Shown: positions 1 through 7,245, numbered from the stretch's first letter. The stretch: DNA of 9,374 bases from Actinomycetes bacterium (GCA_021793895.1 JAJYRW010000048.1:1-9374); one strand, 5' to 3'. The notes: a model not told the origin generated them from the sequence alone. Made by a program: numbers and translations.

Positions 1-1
1 T

Positions 2-1981
2 GCACGCGAATTGCGCGAGCGTGCCCTATTCGCCCCTGCCCGGGATCGCTACAAGATCTTCATTCTTGACGAAGCGCACATGGTGACCTCGCAGGGGTTT
101 AACGCGCTTCTAAAACTGGTGGAAGAGCCACCTCCACACGTGAAATTCGTCTTCGCGACGACCGAGCCCGAAAAAGTCATAGGAACCATTCGTTCCCGCA
201 CGCACCACTATCCTTTCCGGCTCGTTCCGCCCGAGGCACTCATTAATTACCTCGAGTTTTTGTGCGAAAAGGAAAACGTGCAGGTTGGCAGCGGCGTGCT
301 GCCGCTCGTTGTGCGCGCCGGTGGCGGCTCCGTCCGCGACACCCTGTCGGTCTTAGATCAACTCATCGCCGGCGCAGGTGAGGCCGGGGTCGACTATGAC
401 TTGGCCGCCACCCTGTTGGGATACACACCTGATTCGTTTTTGGACGACGTCGTGTCGGCTATTGCGGCCCGTGACGGTGCCAGCGTGTTCCAGATCGTTG
501 ATCGCGTCATCGAGTCGGGGCATGATCCGCGCCGGTTCGTCGAAGACTTACTCGAGCGGTTGCGGGACCTGGTCGTTATCGCGGCGGCCGGTGAGCACGC
601 CGAAGCGGTTATGCGGGGCGTGCCGGGTGATCAATTGCAGCGGATGCGTTCGCAGAGCTCCTTGTTCAGCCCAGCTGACCTTTCGCGATCGGCCGACATT
701 ACCAATGAGGCGCTCAGCGACATGACTGGTGCAACCTCACCTCGGTTACACCTGGAGTTGCTGTGCGCGCGCCTCTTGCTGGTTTCGGGTCAGCCGGCAT
801 CTTCGGCCCCGGCTGATCCCACCACTACCGTTGCGCCTAGTGATCGAGGTGCCGCTGCTGCGCCGGCTGAGCGTGCCGCGGCCCCCGTGCAGACTGAAGA
901 CTCCGAGCCCGCCCCACCGCAGAAACAGGATGATGCTTCTGAGCCTGCGCGCCCGGCTGATTCTAATGCTTCTTCCCTGACTGAGTCCGCCTCTACCACC
1001 AACCTGTCTTCGCAGGAATCTGCGCCTGCTGAAGCGCCGCCCGCTGGTGAAGAAGAGCCTGGCACTGCTGAAGAAGCGACCTCTGCGGGCAAACCCGCCT
1101 CGGAAGAGACAGCCCGTGCTGCGCGCCCGGCTAATAAACAGCAGCCCGAAAGTGCATCGCCCACTCGTCCCGCTCCGCAACGCGCTGCCGGTATCGACGC
1201 CAATACGCTGCGCCAGCGCTGGCCCGAGGTCTTGGAAACCCTCAGCCGACTGCGCCGCGTCACCTGGGTACTGGTGAGCCAAAATGCGCAGGTTGTTGAT
1301 GTGACAGAAACCTCGGTGCGCCTGGGATTCACCACCCCGGCCCTGGCCAACACGTTTGTGAATGGGCCACACCCAGATCATGTGCGCGAAGCGATTGGGC
1401 AAACGCTGGGTGTCGATCTGGTAGTTGAGCCAGTTACCGGGTCGGGTTCGAATCCCTCATCCTCCGCCGGTGGGAAAACATCTGGGATCGCATCCTCTTC
1501 GACTCCGCCCGACTCCCGCCCCACGAGCTGGGATTCCCCCTCAACCGGTAACGATCCGGCACCGGCGTCGAGCCCGCAATCGGGCGCGGACCATTCCACG
1601 GGCGATAAAGCCAGAAGTCTTGGGTCCGCTGCCCAATCCGGGAGCCCTCAGTCCGGCCCCACCCCGTCGAGCTCAACCCAGCCGGGTCGCGAATCATCGA
1701 GCCAATCACCGCCCAGTCATGCCCAATCCAGCTCGGCCCAGCCGAGTTCCACCCAGGCGCAACGAGGGTGGGAAACCGCAGGGACGCCGTCCAAAATTAA
1801 TAGCAATGGCGAAGACGTTCCCGATAACGTCCGGACCCTGCCAACCGCCGGCGTCAACGCTCTGGCGGAGGATTTTGAGCCGAGTGAGGACGATGAGATT
1901 TTGGAGGATTCCGACAGCGTCGGCGTGCCGCTAGTGCAGCGTGAAATGGGCGGGGAAATTATTGAAGAAATCGAAGAGTAA
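2..1981 (+). CDS. dnaX: DNA polymerase III subunit gamma/tau, 5'-truncated by the window edge
   Basis: This is the clamp-loader ATPase subunit that opens the sliding clamp and ties the replicase together. The frame is open from base 2, so the Walker A lysine and zinc-binding cysteines lie outside the window. Visible AAA+ parts are Walker B DEAH (68-79), sensor 1 FATTEPEKV, the SRC-type arginine finger in IRSRTHHYPFR, and sensor 2 GGSVRDTLSVLDQL. The helical collar domain III follows to about 785. A Pro/Ala/Glu/Ser-rich linker (about 790-1188) leads to a folded domain at about 1192-1440 (NTLRQRWPEVLETL to VDLVVEPVTG), which resembles the tau C-terminal domain. A second Ser/Pro/Gln linker (1441-1790) and an acidic end (IIEEIEE) complete it. 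The 659 codons present suggest a full protein of roughly 800 residues, which fits the long actinobacterial form. I see no slippery frameshift site, so a short gamma form made by frameshifting is not supported. recR follows 11 nt downstream. Confidence 0.96.
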   Translation, partial: ARELRERALFAPARDRYKIFILDEAHMVTSQGFNALLKLVEEPPPHVKFVFATTEPEKVIGTIRSRTHHYPFRLVPPEALINYLEFLCEKENVQVGSGVLPLVVRAGGGSVRDTLSVLDQLIAGAGEAGVDYDLAATLLGYTPDSFLDDVVSAIAARDGASVFQIVDRVIESGHDPRRFVEDLLERLRDLVVIAAAGEHAEAVMRGVPGDQLQRMRSQSSLFSPADLSRSADITNEALSDMTGATSPRLHLELLCARLLLVSGQPASSAPADPTTTVAPSDRGAAAAPAERAAAPVQTEDSEPAPPQKQDDASEPARPADSNASSLTESASTTNLSSQESAPAEAPPAGEEEPGTAEEATSAGKPASEETARAARPANKQQPESASPTRPAPQRAAGIDANTLRQRWPEVLETLSRLRRVTWVLVSQNAQVVDVTETSVRLGFTTPALANTFVNGPHPDHVREAIGQTLGVDLVVEPVTGSGSNPSSSAGGKTSGIASSSTPPDSRPTSWDSPSTGNDPAPASSPQSGADHSTGDKARSLGSAAQSGSPQSGPTPSSSTQPGRESSSQSPPSHAQSSSAQPSSTQAQRGWETAGTPSKINSNGEDVPDNVRTLPTAGVNALAEDFEPSEDDEILEDSDSVGVPLVQREMGGEIIEEIEE

Positions 1982-1992
1982 AGAGACGCTAA

Positions 1993-2592
1993 GTGTACGA
2001 AGGCGCAGTTCAAGACCTAATTGACGAGCTCGGCCGGTTGCCGGGAATCGGGCCCAAAAGCGCTCAGCGCATCGCTTTTTTCATTTTGCAGGCCGAACCG
2101 GAAGACGTATCGCGGCTGGCGGAAGCGCTCAACGAGGTCAAGCGGCGGGTGCGGTTTTGTGAAATTTGCGGCAACGTTTCCGAAAGTGAAAAGTGCCGGA
2201 TCTGCACCGATCCCAAACGCACTGAAGAAGTAATTTGCGTGGTCGAGGAGTCCAAAGACGTGGTCGCAATCGAGCGCACACGTGAATTCCGCGGCCGCTA
2301 TCACGTGCTGGGTGGCGCAATCAGCCCGATCGAGGGCGTGGGGCCAGATGACCTGCGGGTGCGGGAGCTGCTCACCCGCTTGGCCAGCGGCGAAGTAAAC
2401 GAAATAATTATCGCCACCGACCCAAACCTGGAAGGTGAAGCTACCGCTACGTACCTGGCGCGCATGCTGAAACCGATGGGGCTGACGGTGACGCGCCTGG
2501 CTTCGGGCCTGCCGGTGGGCGGCGATCTGGAATACGCCGATGAAGTCACCCTAGGGCGCGCTTTTGCCGGCCGGCGCCAACTCGATATTTAG
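1993..2592 (+). CDS. recR: Recombination mediator protein RecR
   Basis: RecR forms a ring clamp on DNA and works with RecO (and RecF) to load RecA at single-stranded gaps. The 199-residue length is normal for the family. From the N-terminus it shows the helix-hairpin-helix [17 protein letters not shown] (residues 14-30), a four-cysteine zinc finger (CEIC...CRIC), and a TOPRIM domain with VVEESKDV and the acidic motif [12 protein letters not shown]. It ends with the usual [11 protein letters not shown] tail. The GTG start gives the canonical N-terminus [19 protein letters not shown] weak AAGAGA at 1981-1986 sits about 6 nt upstream. The 11-nt gap after dnaX indicates co-transcription. The ybaB/ebfC gene that often sits between dnaX and recR in other bacteria is absent here. 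Confidence 0.97.
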   Translation: MYEGAVQDLIDELGRLPGIGPKSAQRIAFFILQAEPEDVSRLAEALNEVKRRVRFCEICGNVSESEKCRICTDPKRTEEVICVVEESKDVVAIERTREFRGRYHVLGGAISPIEGVGPDDLRVRELLTRLASGEVNEIIIATDPNLEGEATATYLARMLKPMGLTVTRLASGLPVGGDLEYADEVTLGRAFAGRRQLDI

Positions 2593-2628
2593 ACCGGTGG
2601 GTTTCGGCTGCGTAGCTATTTAGACCGG
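2586..2628 (+). repeat. 12-bp direct repeat TATTTAGACCGG, two copies
   Basis: Identical 12-mers occur at 2586-2597 and 2617-2628, 31 bp apart start to start. The first copy contains the recR stop codon (TAG 2590-2592). A perfect 10-bp palindrome GCAATATTGC (2631-2640) and the short palindrome GACTTAGTC (2655-2663, odd centre) follow. The spacing of the 12-mers is about three helical turns, so a regulator site is possible, but chance duplication is equally possible. No regulator family can be named. Confidence 0.5.
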
Positions 2629-2659
2629 CTGCAATATTGCGCGCCTTGCGCACTAGACT
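2629..2659 (+). promoter_or_regulatory. Possible lysC promoter in the recR-lysC gap
   Basis: The 142-nt gap after recR suggests that lysC-asd starts its own transcript. The best -10 candidate is TAGACT (2654-2659), matching the TANNNT pattern common in actinobacteria. The only -35 partner is a poor CTGCAA (2629-2634) at 19-nt spacing. I see neither an attenuator with a U-tract nor a recognisable lysine riboswitch in the short leader. This is a guess from spacing and a partial match. Confidence 0.25.
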
Positions 2660-2734
2660 TAGTCCTTGGTGCAACTGCGCCAGAAAGTGACCTGAGTAAA
2701 AGAATTTTCGGCGCCCGAGTGCGAGGAGTTTCTC

Positions 2735-4051
2735 GTGGGTTTGATCGTCCAAAAGTACGGTGGTTCATCCGTTGCAGATGCCGCCTCGATCAAACGCGTC
2801 GCCCAGCGCATCGTTGAAACCAAACGAGCCGGATACGACGTGTGCGTTGTGGTATCTGCCATGGGCGACTCCACCGATGAACTACTCGATCTCGCCGGCC
2901 AGGTCGCACCCACCCCGCCCGTGCGCGAACTGGACATGCTGCTCACTGCGGGTGAGCGGATCTCCATGGCACTTTTAGCCATGGCCATTACCAACCTGGG
3001 CTTGGAGGCCCGCTCCTTCACCGGGAGCCAGGCCGGACTAGTAACCGACTCCAAGCACGGGCACGCCAAGATTGTTGCGGTTACCCCGCGGCGCATCAAA
3101 GAAGCACTCGATGATGATGCGATTGCGATCGTCGCTGGATTTCAAGGGGTTTCCAAACAGACTTTAGATATCACCACGCTGGGGCGGGGCGGGTCCGACT
3201 TAACGGCGGTTGCCCTTGCCGCGAGTTTGGGCGCCGAGGTGTGCGAAATCTACTCCGATGTGGACGGTATCTTCACCGCCGACCCGCGCATCGCCCCCGG
3301 CGCGCGGCGCATCCCGCGGATTTCAAGTGAAGAAATGCTCGAAATGGCCGCCCACGGCGCCAAAATTTTGCACCTGCGCTGTGTGGAATATGCCCGGCGC
3401 CAAAAGCTGCCGATCCACGTGCGCTCATCCTTCTCCGGCCGAGAAGGGACCTGGGTTGCCGACCAAGACATTGATCTGACAAAGAAACCGGGCATCATCC
3501 CCACTGACGACATACCCGAAGAGGAATCGATGGAACAGCCAATCATTTCCGGCATCACCCACGAACGCGGGGAAGCGAAAATCACGGTTGCGGGCGTCCC
3601 CGATGTCCCAGGTAAAGCCGCCCAAATTTTCCAAGTCGTAGCCGAAGCGGGCGCCAATATCGACATGATCGTCCAAAACGTGTCCGAAGCGGCAACGGGA
3701 CTAACCGATATTTCTTTCACCCTGCCCATGGATGACGGCGCGCACACAATGCAGCGCTTGAAGGAAGCCACGGCCGATATTGGTTTCGAAAAACTCATTT
3801 ATGACGACCAAATTGGCAAACTCTCACTAGTCGGCGCGGGGATGCGCAGCCACCCGGGAATTTCTGCTGACCTATTTGGCGCTCTTTCTAGTGCGGGTAT
3901 CAACATTGAAATGATTTCCACCTCTGAAATTCGTATTTCAGTGGTGACACGAGCTGATCAGTTAGATAACGCCGTGCGAGTAGTCCACCGCGCATTCGGT
4001 TTGGACACCTCAGACGGTCAAGCCGTGGTTTACGGCGGAACAGGAAGGTAA
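2735..4051 (+). CDS. lysC: Aspartate kinase (alpha subunit)
   Basis: Aspartokinase phosphorylates L-aspartate with ATP, the first committed step to lysine, diaminopimelate, threonine and methionine. The amino-acid-kinase domain starts with KYGGSSV (residues 7-13) and includes [35 protein letters not shown] and [15 protein letters not shown]. Two C-terminal ACT domains (from about residue 275) carry the regulatory site, with [10 protein letters not shown] and STSEIRISV. The length is 438 residues against 421 in C. glutamicum LysC; the extra residues sit mostly in the acidic linker between kinase and ACT parts (about residues 240-266). In my hand alignment, positions equal to C. glutamicum S301, T308 and T311 are S317, T324 and S327, so feedback control looks intact with one conservative change. 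The GTG start is fixed by GAGGAG at 2723-2728, 6 nt upstream. asd follows after 4 nt. An internal start at 3530 is listed separately. Confidence 0.97.
   Translation: MGLIVQKYGGSSVADAASIKRVAQRIVETKRAGYDVCVVVSAMGDSTDELLDLAGQVAPTPPVRELDMLLTAGERISMALLAMAITNLGLEARSFTGSQAGLVTDSKHGHAKIVAVTPRRIKEALDDDAIAIVAGFQGVSKQTLDITTLGRGGSDLTAVALAASLGAEVCEIYSDVDGIFTADPRIAPGARRIPRISSEEMLEMAAHGAKILHLRCVEYARRQKLPIHVRSSFSGREGTWVADQDIDLTKKPGIIPTDDIPEEESMEQPIISGITHERGEAKITVAGVPDVPGKAAQIFQVVAEAGANIDMIVQNVSEAATGLTDISFTLPMDDGAHTMQRLKEATADIGFEKLIYDDQIGKLSLVGAGMRSHPGISADLFGALSSAGINIEMISTSEIRISVVTRADQLDNAVRVVHRAFGLDTSDGQAVVYGGTGR
3530..4051 (+). CDS. lysC: Probable internally initiated aspartokinase beta subunit (in frame within lysC)
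   Basis: An in-frame ATG at residue 266 of LysC is preceded by GAAGAGGAA (3518-3526), a good Shine-Dalgarno sequence about 4-5 nt away. It would give a 173-residue product that starts MEQPIISGI and holds only the two ACT domains. In C. glutamicum the lysC gene makes a 172-residue beta subunit from an internal start at the equivalent place (MEEAVLTG), and Bacillus aspartokinase II is built the same way; alpha and beta assemble into an alpha2beta2 enzyme sensitive to lysine plus threonine. The matching place, length and ribosome site support the same arrangement here. Its use in this organism is inferred. Confidence 0.7.
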   Translation: MEQPIISGITHERGEAKITVAGVPDVPGKAAQIFQVVAEAGANIDMIVQNVSEAATGLTDISFTLPMDDGAHTMQRLKEATADIGFEKLIYDDQIGKLSLVGAGMRSHPGISADLFGALSSAGINIEMISTSEIRISVVTRADQLDNAVRVVHRAFGLDTSDGQAVVYGGTGR

Positions 4052-4055
4052 ATAC

Positions 4056-5138
4056 ATGGCTACAAACGCCCAAAAGCCAACCCTTGCCCTCGTGGGCACC
4101 ACGGGTGCGGTGGGAACAGTCATGTTGGAGTTGTTGTCCACCCGCGCTGATGTGTGGGGTGAAATTCGCTTAGTCGCATCAGCCCGCTCGGCCGGAAAAG
4201 TATTGCAGGTGCGGGGCGAAGACGTGGTAGTTCGTGAAATCGCGCCCGAAGTTTTTGATGGCGTGGACGTGGCCATGTTTGTCGCCCCCGATGAGGTATC
4301 GCAGCAGTGGGCGCCCATCGCGGTGGAACATGGCGCGGTGGTCGTCGACAACTCTTCTACCTACCGGCTCGATCCGGATGTGCCGCTGATCGTTCCTGAG
4401 GTAAACCCGGAAGCGGCGCAGGACCGCCCCAAGGGCATCATTGCCAACCCCAACTGCACGACTTTGACCATGATGGACGCCCTGGGCGCGCTGCACAGCC
4501 AGTGGCAGTTGACGGAACTCGTGGTGGCCTCCTACCAGGCGGCATCGGGCGCCGGTGAAGCTGGAATTGAACGCCTGTTGGATGAGACCGAGGTAGTTGG
4601 TTCCACGCGAGAGGTCGGCCAGCGCGCGGGTGACGTGCGCCGGTTGATCGAAGAAAAGCTCGGAACCGGTCCCTCGCCTTTCCCGGCTCCGCTGGCTTTG
4701 AACGTGGTGCCGTGGGCCGGGTCGCTTCAGGACGGCGGGTGGTCCAGTGAAGAGATGAAGGTGCGGAATGAATCGCGCAAGATTTTGGGTATTCCGGATT
4801 TGAAGGTCTCGGCCACGTGTGTGCGGGTTCCAGTTGTGACCACGCACTCCTTGGCGGTGCACGCGACTTTTGCAGATGATGTTTCAGTTGCTGATGCGCG
4901 ATCTGCCTTGATGAAGGCGCCCAGCGTGGTGGTTCTCGACGATCCGGCCAACGGCGAATTTCCCACCCCGGCCGACGTGGTGGGTTCTGACCCGACATTT
5001 ATTGGCCGGATTCGCCAGGCATTGGATTTCCCCAACACCTTGGAACTGTTCATTTGCGGTGACAACCTGCGCAAGGGCGCGGCTTTGAACACCGCGCAAA
5101 TTGCGGAGCTGCTAGCGAAAGAGCTAAGCGAAAAGTAG
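4056..5138 (+). CDS. asd: Aspartate-semialdehyde dehydrogenase
   Basis: Asd reduces aspartyl phosphate to aspartate semialdehyde with NADPH, the step directly after LysC, and so feeds diaminopimelate for the cell wall as well as lysine, threonine and methionine. The 360-residue protein has an N-terminal Rossmann glycine motif [14 protein letters not shown] (residues 11-24), the catalytic cysteine in ANPNCTT (C134), the [15 protein letters not shown] loop, and the substrate and base residues R257 and H264 in RVPVVTTHS. It ends with [20 protein letters not shown]. The [12 protein letters not shown] stretch (residues 77-88) replaces the SAGG motif of proteobacterial enzymes; I recall a similar VPDEVS form in Streptomyces, so I read it as lineage-typical. 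The ATG is supported by AGGAAGG (4042-4048), which reaches the lysC stop codon, so lysC and asd form a tight, probably coupled operon. Confidence 0.97.
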   Translation: MATNAQKPTLALVGTTGAVGTVMLELLSTRADVWGEIRLVASARSAGKVLQVRGEDVVVREIAPEVFDGVDVAMFVAPDEVSQQWAPIAVEHGAVVVDNSSTYRLDPDVPLIVPEVNPEAAQDRPKGIIANPNCTTLTMMDALGALHSQWQLTELVVASYQAASGAGEAGIERLLDETEVVGSTREVGQRAGDVRRLIEEKLGTGPSPFPAPLALNVVPWAGSLQDGGWSSEEMKVRNESRKILGIPDLKVSATCVRVPVVTTHSLAVHATFADDVSVADARSALMKAPSVVVLDDPANGEFPTPADVVGSDPTFIGRIRQALDFPNTLELFICGDNLRKGAALNTAQIAELLAKELSEK

Positions 5139-5224
5139 ATTGCGCGGGCCGGCTTCATTTGCCGTTCGTGGAGTCTGTGGCGTAGACAATCTTGTGCGAT
5201 GCCTTAGCCCATTTGGGTGAAGGA

Positions 5225-5254
5225 TTGGAAATAGGTTTGCTTTTTTCTTAGAAA
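5225..5254 (+). promoter_or_regulatory. Possible promoter of the secreted-protein gene
   Basis: The 223-nt spacer between asd and the next gene is AT-richer than its surroundings. TTGGAA (5225-5230) and TAGAAA (5249-5254) each match four of six consensus bases and lie 18 nt apart, with a T-rich spacer. TAGGGT (5272-5277) is another -10 candidate without a partner. No convincing terminator for asd is visible in 5139-5220, so read-through from asd is also possible. Confidence 0.35.
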
Positions 5255-5307
5255 ATGTCTGGACGAACCGCTAGGGTGTTTTTGGAAAGTTGGACGTTTG
5301 TGTAAAT

Positions 5308-5325
5308 TCCGAAACTCATTTCGGA
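5308..5325 (+). promoter_or_regulatory. Small hairpin in the leader of the secreted-protein gene
   Basis: TCCGAAA (5308-5314) and TTTCGGA (5319-5325) pair perfectly around the loop CTCA, 36 nt before the ATG at 5362. It has no U-tract, so it is not a terminator. It could stabilise the 5' end of the mRNA or mark an operator, and nothing in the sequence chooses between these. Confidence 0.45.
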
Positions 5326-5361
5326 TGCGTTGCGCTCCAAAAAACTCGAAATGGTGAATAT

Positions 5362-6648
5362 ATGTTTTCAAGAACGGTGAAGCGGGCCGTTGGCGCGATA
5401 GGCGCCAGCGCGTTGCTCGTCGTGGGAGGTACTGCCGCCCAGGCAGCCCTTGGTCCGGACGAGGTGCGGCCAGATACGGACAACTATTTGGGTTGGCACC
5501 AGGGCGATCCTGATGGCTCAACCTCATTTGAAGTTCGCTGGGATGGCCTTTACTTCGGCAGCCCCAATAATGCCCAGATCATTAATGGCCTCGTCGAAGA
5601 AGGCGAAGTCTCTGATGAGGTGCTGACGGCTGATGAACTTGTAGACAAGCTTGATAACAGCGGCTTAATCGACGCGCACGGCGATGTCTTCTTCCAGGTC
5701 GGCCTGCACTATGTTCCCGAAGGCGGGGATGCCGACGCCCCCAACTGGACCACGTTGCGTCCGGTAGATGCGGCTCCGGAAGGTGCAGGTGAGGTCGGGC
5801 TCGATGTGACCGCCGACTGGACGGGCACCTCTGCTCTCCAAGGTGAAAGCGCCCCGCTGGCTGAACTTCTGGGAGACCTTGGTGACGACGCTGAGTTTAT
5901 GGTTGCCGCTTACGGGGTTTTCGCCCAGACCGCGAGCTTCGTTTCTGGAATCACTTTTGATGGGGATACGGCTGAGTTCGGATTTGATGCCAAGGCTCCA
6001 TACTCCGTTTCTGGAGATCCCGAAGAGGTGCGCCTTGCTGATTTAACCGCTGCCGATGACTCGCAGGTTGAAGAAGTTTGTGAAGGCATCCAGCTTGGTG
6101 ACGATGGCCAGGGCGAACTTCTCTTCGAAGTTGATCCCATTGAAGTTCAGGGCGAAACAAACGAAGAACGCTGGGCTGATCTTTATGCAATCCTCGGCTC
6201 GCTGGACGGCGAGTACACAACCGACTCCGATGGCGGTGGCGAAGGCGGCGTAACCATCAACTTGCTCTACGGACCAACAGCGGATGATGCAAACTCCATT
6301 ACCCTTCGTCCCTCAGATGATGCCGCCGAAGGCAGCGTCATCGTGGAAGGCGAGCTGGACAACACCGAGTTTGAAGACGGTGACGAGGTTGTCTTGGGTG
6401 AACTGTTGCAGTCGTTGGTAGACAACGCTGACCTGAGCATCTGGGTTGATGGGTTCTCCATCTACAACGTGGGTGGCCCCATTGTTCTGCATGACACCCA
6501 GTTCTACGACAACGTGAACCTGGTCTACCCGGGTGTCTGCGATGTAGACGATGAAACGCCCACCCCGGAACCGCCCGCTGATGACGGTGATGATGACGAT
6601 GATGATGCAGCGACTCCGGTTGTGAAGGAGCCCAGCTTCACGGGCTAA
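5362..6648 (+). CDS. Secreted acidic protein of unknown function with two diverged repeat modules
   Basis: I do not recognise the family. The 428-residue protein starts with a Sec signal peptide: basic MFSRTVKR, a hydrophobic core ending LLVVGGTA, and a signal peptidase I site AQA before A29. The mature part is very acidic and has two related modules, about residues 54-207 and 252-389. Shared anchors are SFEV/LFEV, TLRPVDAAPEG/TLRPSDDAAEG, LAELLGDLGDDAEF/LGELLQSLVDNADL and TFDGDTAEF/QFYDNVNL. The only two cysteines of the mature chain (C240, C393) each follow a module and could form a disulfide. A PTPEPP stretch, a run of aspartates and VVKEPSFTG end the protein, with no membrane segment. The ATG at 5362 is chosen because it puts the signal peptide at the start; GGTGA lies 4 nt upstream. 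The terminator at 6695 closes the gene. A role at the cell surface or in the medium is inferred only from export. Confidence 0.85.
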   Translation: MFSRTVKRAVGAIGASALLVVGGTAAQAALGPDEVRPDTDNYLGWHQGDPDGSTSFEVRWDGLYFGSPNNAQIINGLVEEGEVSDEVLTADELVDKLDNSGLIDAHGDVFFQVGLHYVPEGGDADAPNWTTLRPVDAAPEGAGEVGLDVTADWTGTSALQGESAPLAELLGDLGDDAEFMVAAYGVFAQTASFVSGITFDGDTAEFGFDAKAPYSVSGDPEEVRLADLTAADDSQVEEVCEGIQLGDDGQGELLFEVDPIEVQGETNEERWADLYAILGSLDGEYTTDSDGGGEGGVTINLLYGPTADDANSITLRPSDDAAEGSVIVEGELDNTEFEDGDEVVLGELLQSLVDNADLSIWVDGFSIYNVGGPIVLHDTQFYDNVNLVYPGVCDVDDETPTPEPPADDGDDDDDDAATPVVKEPSFTG

Positions 6649-6694
6649 TGCCGTTTCAACGCATGACAGCGGATCACTGCTGAATTGCTGAATG

Positions 6695-6727
6695 AGCCCC
6701 GCGATGAATTTCATCGCGGGGCTTTTT
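6695..6727 (+). terminator. Rho-independent terminator after the secreted-protein gene
   Basis: AGCCCCGCGATGA (6695-6707) pairs perfectly with TCATCGCGGGGCT (6711-6723) across a 3-nt loop, and TTTTT (6723-6727) follows. It begins 46 nt after the stop codon at 6648. There is no T-run on the opposite side, so it works for plus-strand transcription. Confidence 0.92.
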
Positions 6728-6775
6728 CATGCTGGAAGTTTGTTGCGCTGACGGGCGTGATCGTTTGCAGAGCGC

Positions 6776-6880
6776 TGGCGGGCCGCTCTCTTGGCGACTT
6801 GGACTCTCTTGCGGCGCAGCTATTTGGCGGGCGGCTCACTTGGCGACTTGGATTTTCTTGCGGCGCAACTATTTGGCGGG
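6776..6880. repeat. 49-bp tandem repeat, two copies plus a 7-bp third start
   Basis: Copy 1 is 6776-6824 and copy 2 is 6825-6873, identical at 44 of 49 positions by my count (differences at unit positions 9, 14, 29, 31 and 44). Both open with TGGCGGGC and share TTGGCGACTTGGA and CTTGCGGCGCA. A third start, TGGCGGG (6874-6880), runs straight into the left arm of the 25-bp inverted repeat. It lies downstream of a terminator and has no coding logic. Confidence 0.88.
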
Positions 6881-6995
6881 GTTCTGACGGAACCCCTGCC
6901 GAAAATGTGACGCAACGATACTCATGTGGCTGAAGTGACTTAAAACCGCGATTATCAACGGAAAATCTAGGGGGTTCCGTCAGAACCCCGCCAAA
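6872..6995. repeat. Perfect 25-bp inverted repeat with self-pairing arms (REP/MITE-like)
   Basis: The left arm (6872-6896) and right arm (6971-6995) are exact reverse complements over 25 bases, separated by 74 bp. Each arm folds on its own as well: GGGGTTC, a five-base loop (TGACG on the left, CGTCA on the right), then GAACCCC. TTTGGCGG forms the outer tip of each arm. Paired hairpins in opposite orientation are the layout of bacterial REP/BIME elements; the 124-bp total would also suit a tiny MITE, but I see no target-site duplication at its edges and no open frame inside. Confidence 0.8.
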
Positions 6996-7079
6996 CAGGG
7001 CGGAACCAACGGCCAAAAACCCCAAAAACCCGCAACACGAGTGAAAACCAGGATGGATCCGATCCACGACTCTAGATTC

Positions 7080-7127
7080 GAGCCGTGCCAAAGAAGAGCC
7101 GCGCCAAAGAAGAGCCGTGCCAAAGAA
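7080..7127. repeat. 16-bp tandem repeat, three copies
   Basis: GAGCCGTGCCAAAGAA occurs at 7080-7095, 7096-7111 (one change, T to C) and 7112-7127 without gaps. It lies just beyond the tRNA terminator. The 16-bp period is not a multiple of three and there is no gene here, so it is a non-coding minisatellite of possibly variable copy number. Confidence 0.88.
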
Positions 7128-7160
7128 AATGGCGAGACATAAAAAGAATTATGTCTCGCC
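7125..7160 (-). terminator. Rho-independent terminator of tRNA-Pro
   Basis: On the minus strand GGCGAGACATAA pairs with TTATGTCTCGCC over 12 bp (plus-strand 7131-7142 and 7149-7160) with a 6-nt loop, followed by ATTTTCTTT. It starts 9 nt after the tRNA CCA end, so it terminates the tRNA transcript. The mirror side has no long T-run, so one direction is favoured. Confidence 0.88.
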
Positions 7161-7168
7161 ACATCACA

Positions 7169-7245
<77 letters not shown>

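Larger units (their letters stand above)
6728..7130. other. Gene-free convergent region filled with repeats
   Basis: No credible gene lies between the terminator at 6727 and the tRNA terminator at 7131. The short open frames here lack ribosome sites, family resemblance and normal composition, and run through the repeats. The region holds a 49-bp tandem repeat, a 25-bp inverted repeat, a C/A-rich stretch (about 7011-7035, with CCAAAAACC twice), a small TGGAT/ATCCA hairpin near 7054-7066, and a 16-bp triple repeat. Confidence 0.75.

Noticed and set aside
746..1402. Long minus-strand frames opposite dnaX
   Set aside because: They are shadows produced by the biased codon use of the Pro/Ala/Ser-rich linker; dnaX motifs are clear on the plus strand.
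2..1981. Programmed frameshift site in dnaX for a gamma form
   Set aside because: I found no A-rich slippery heptamer with a following hairpin in the region after domain III.
2593..2734. Lysine riboswitch or attenuator ahead of lysC
   Set aside because: The leader is too short and shows no terminator hairpin with a U-tract; only small palindromes are present.
4284..4319. Loss of the SAGG cofactor motif in Asd
   Set aside because: The replacement [12 protein letters not shown] resembles the form I recall in Streptomyces Asd, and the catalytic Cys, Arg and His are all present, so it is probably lineage-typical and not a defect.
5290..5361. Upstream TTG start extending the secreted protein by 24 residues
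   Set aside because: It would bury the signal peptide behind a polar leader, and the hairpin at 5308-5325 lies in that stretch. The ATG at 5362 gives a normal signal peptide at the N-terminus.
6685..6933. 82-residue plus-strand frame after the secreted-protein gene
   Set aside because: It starts inside or just before the terminator and runs through the 49-bp tandem repeat, with no ribosome site and no protein-like pattern.
6872..6995. Insertion sequence bounded by the 25-bp inverted repeat
   Set aside because: Only 74 bp lie between the arms, there is no transposase frame and no target-site duplication at the edges. REP- or MITE-like origin remains possible.
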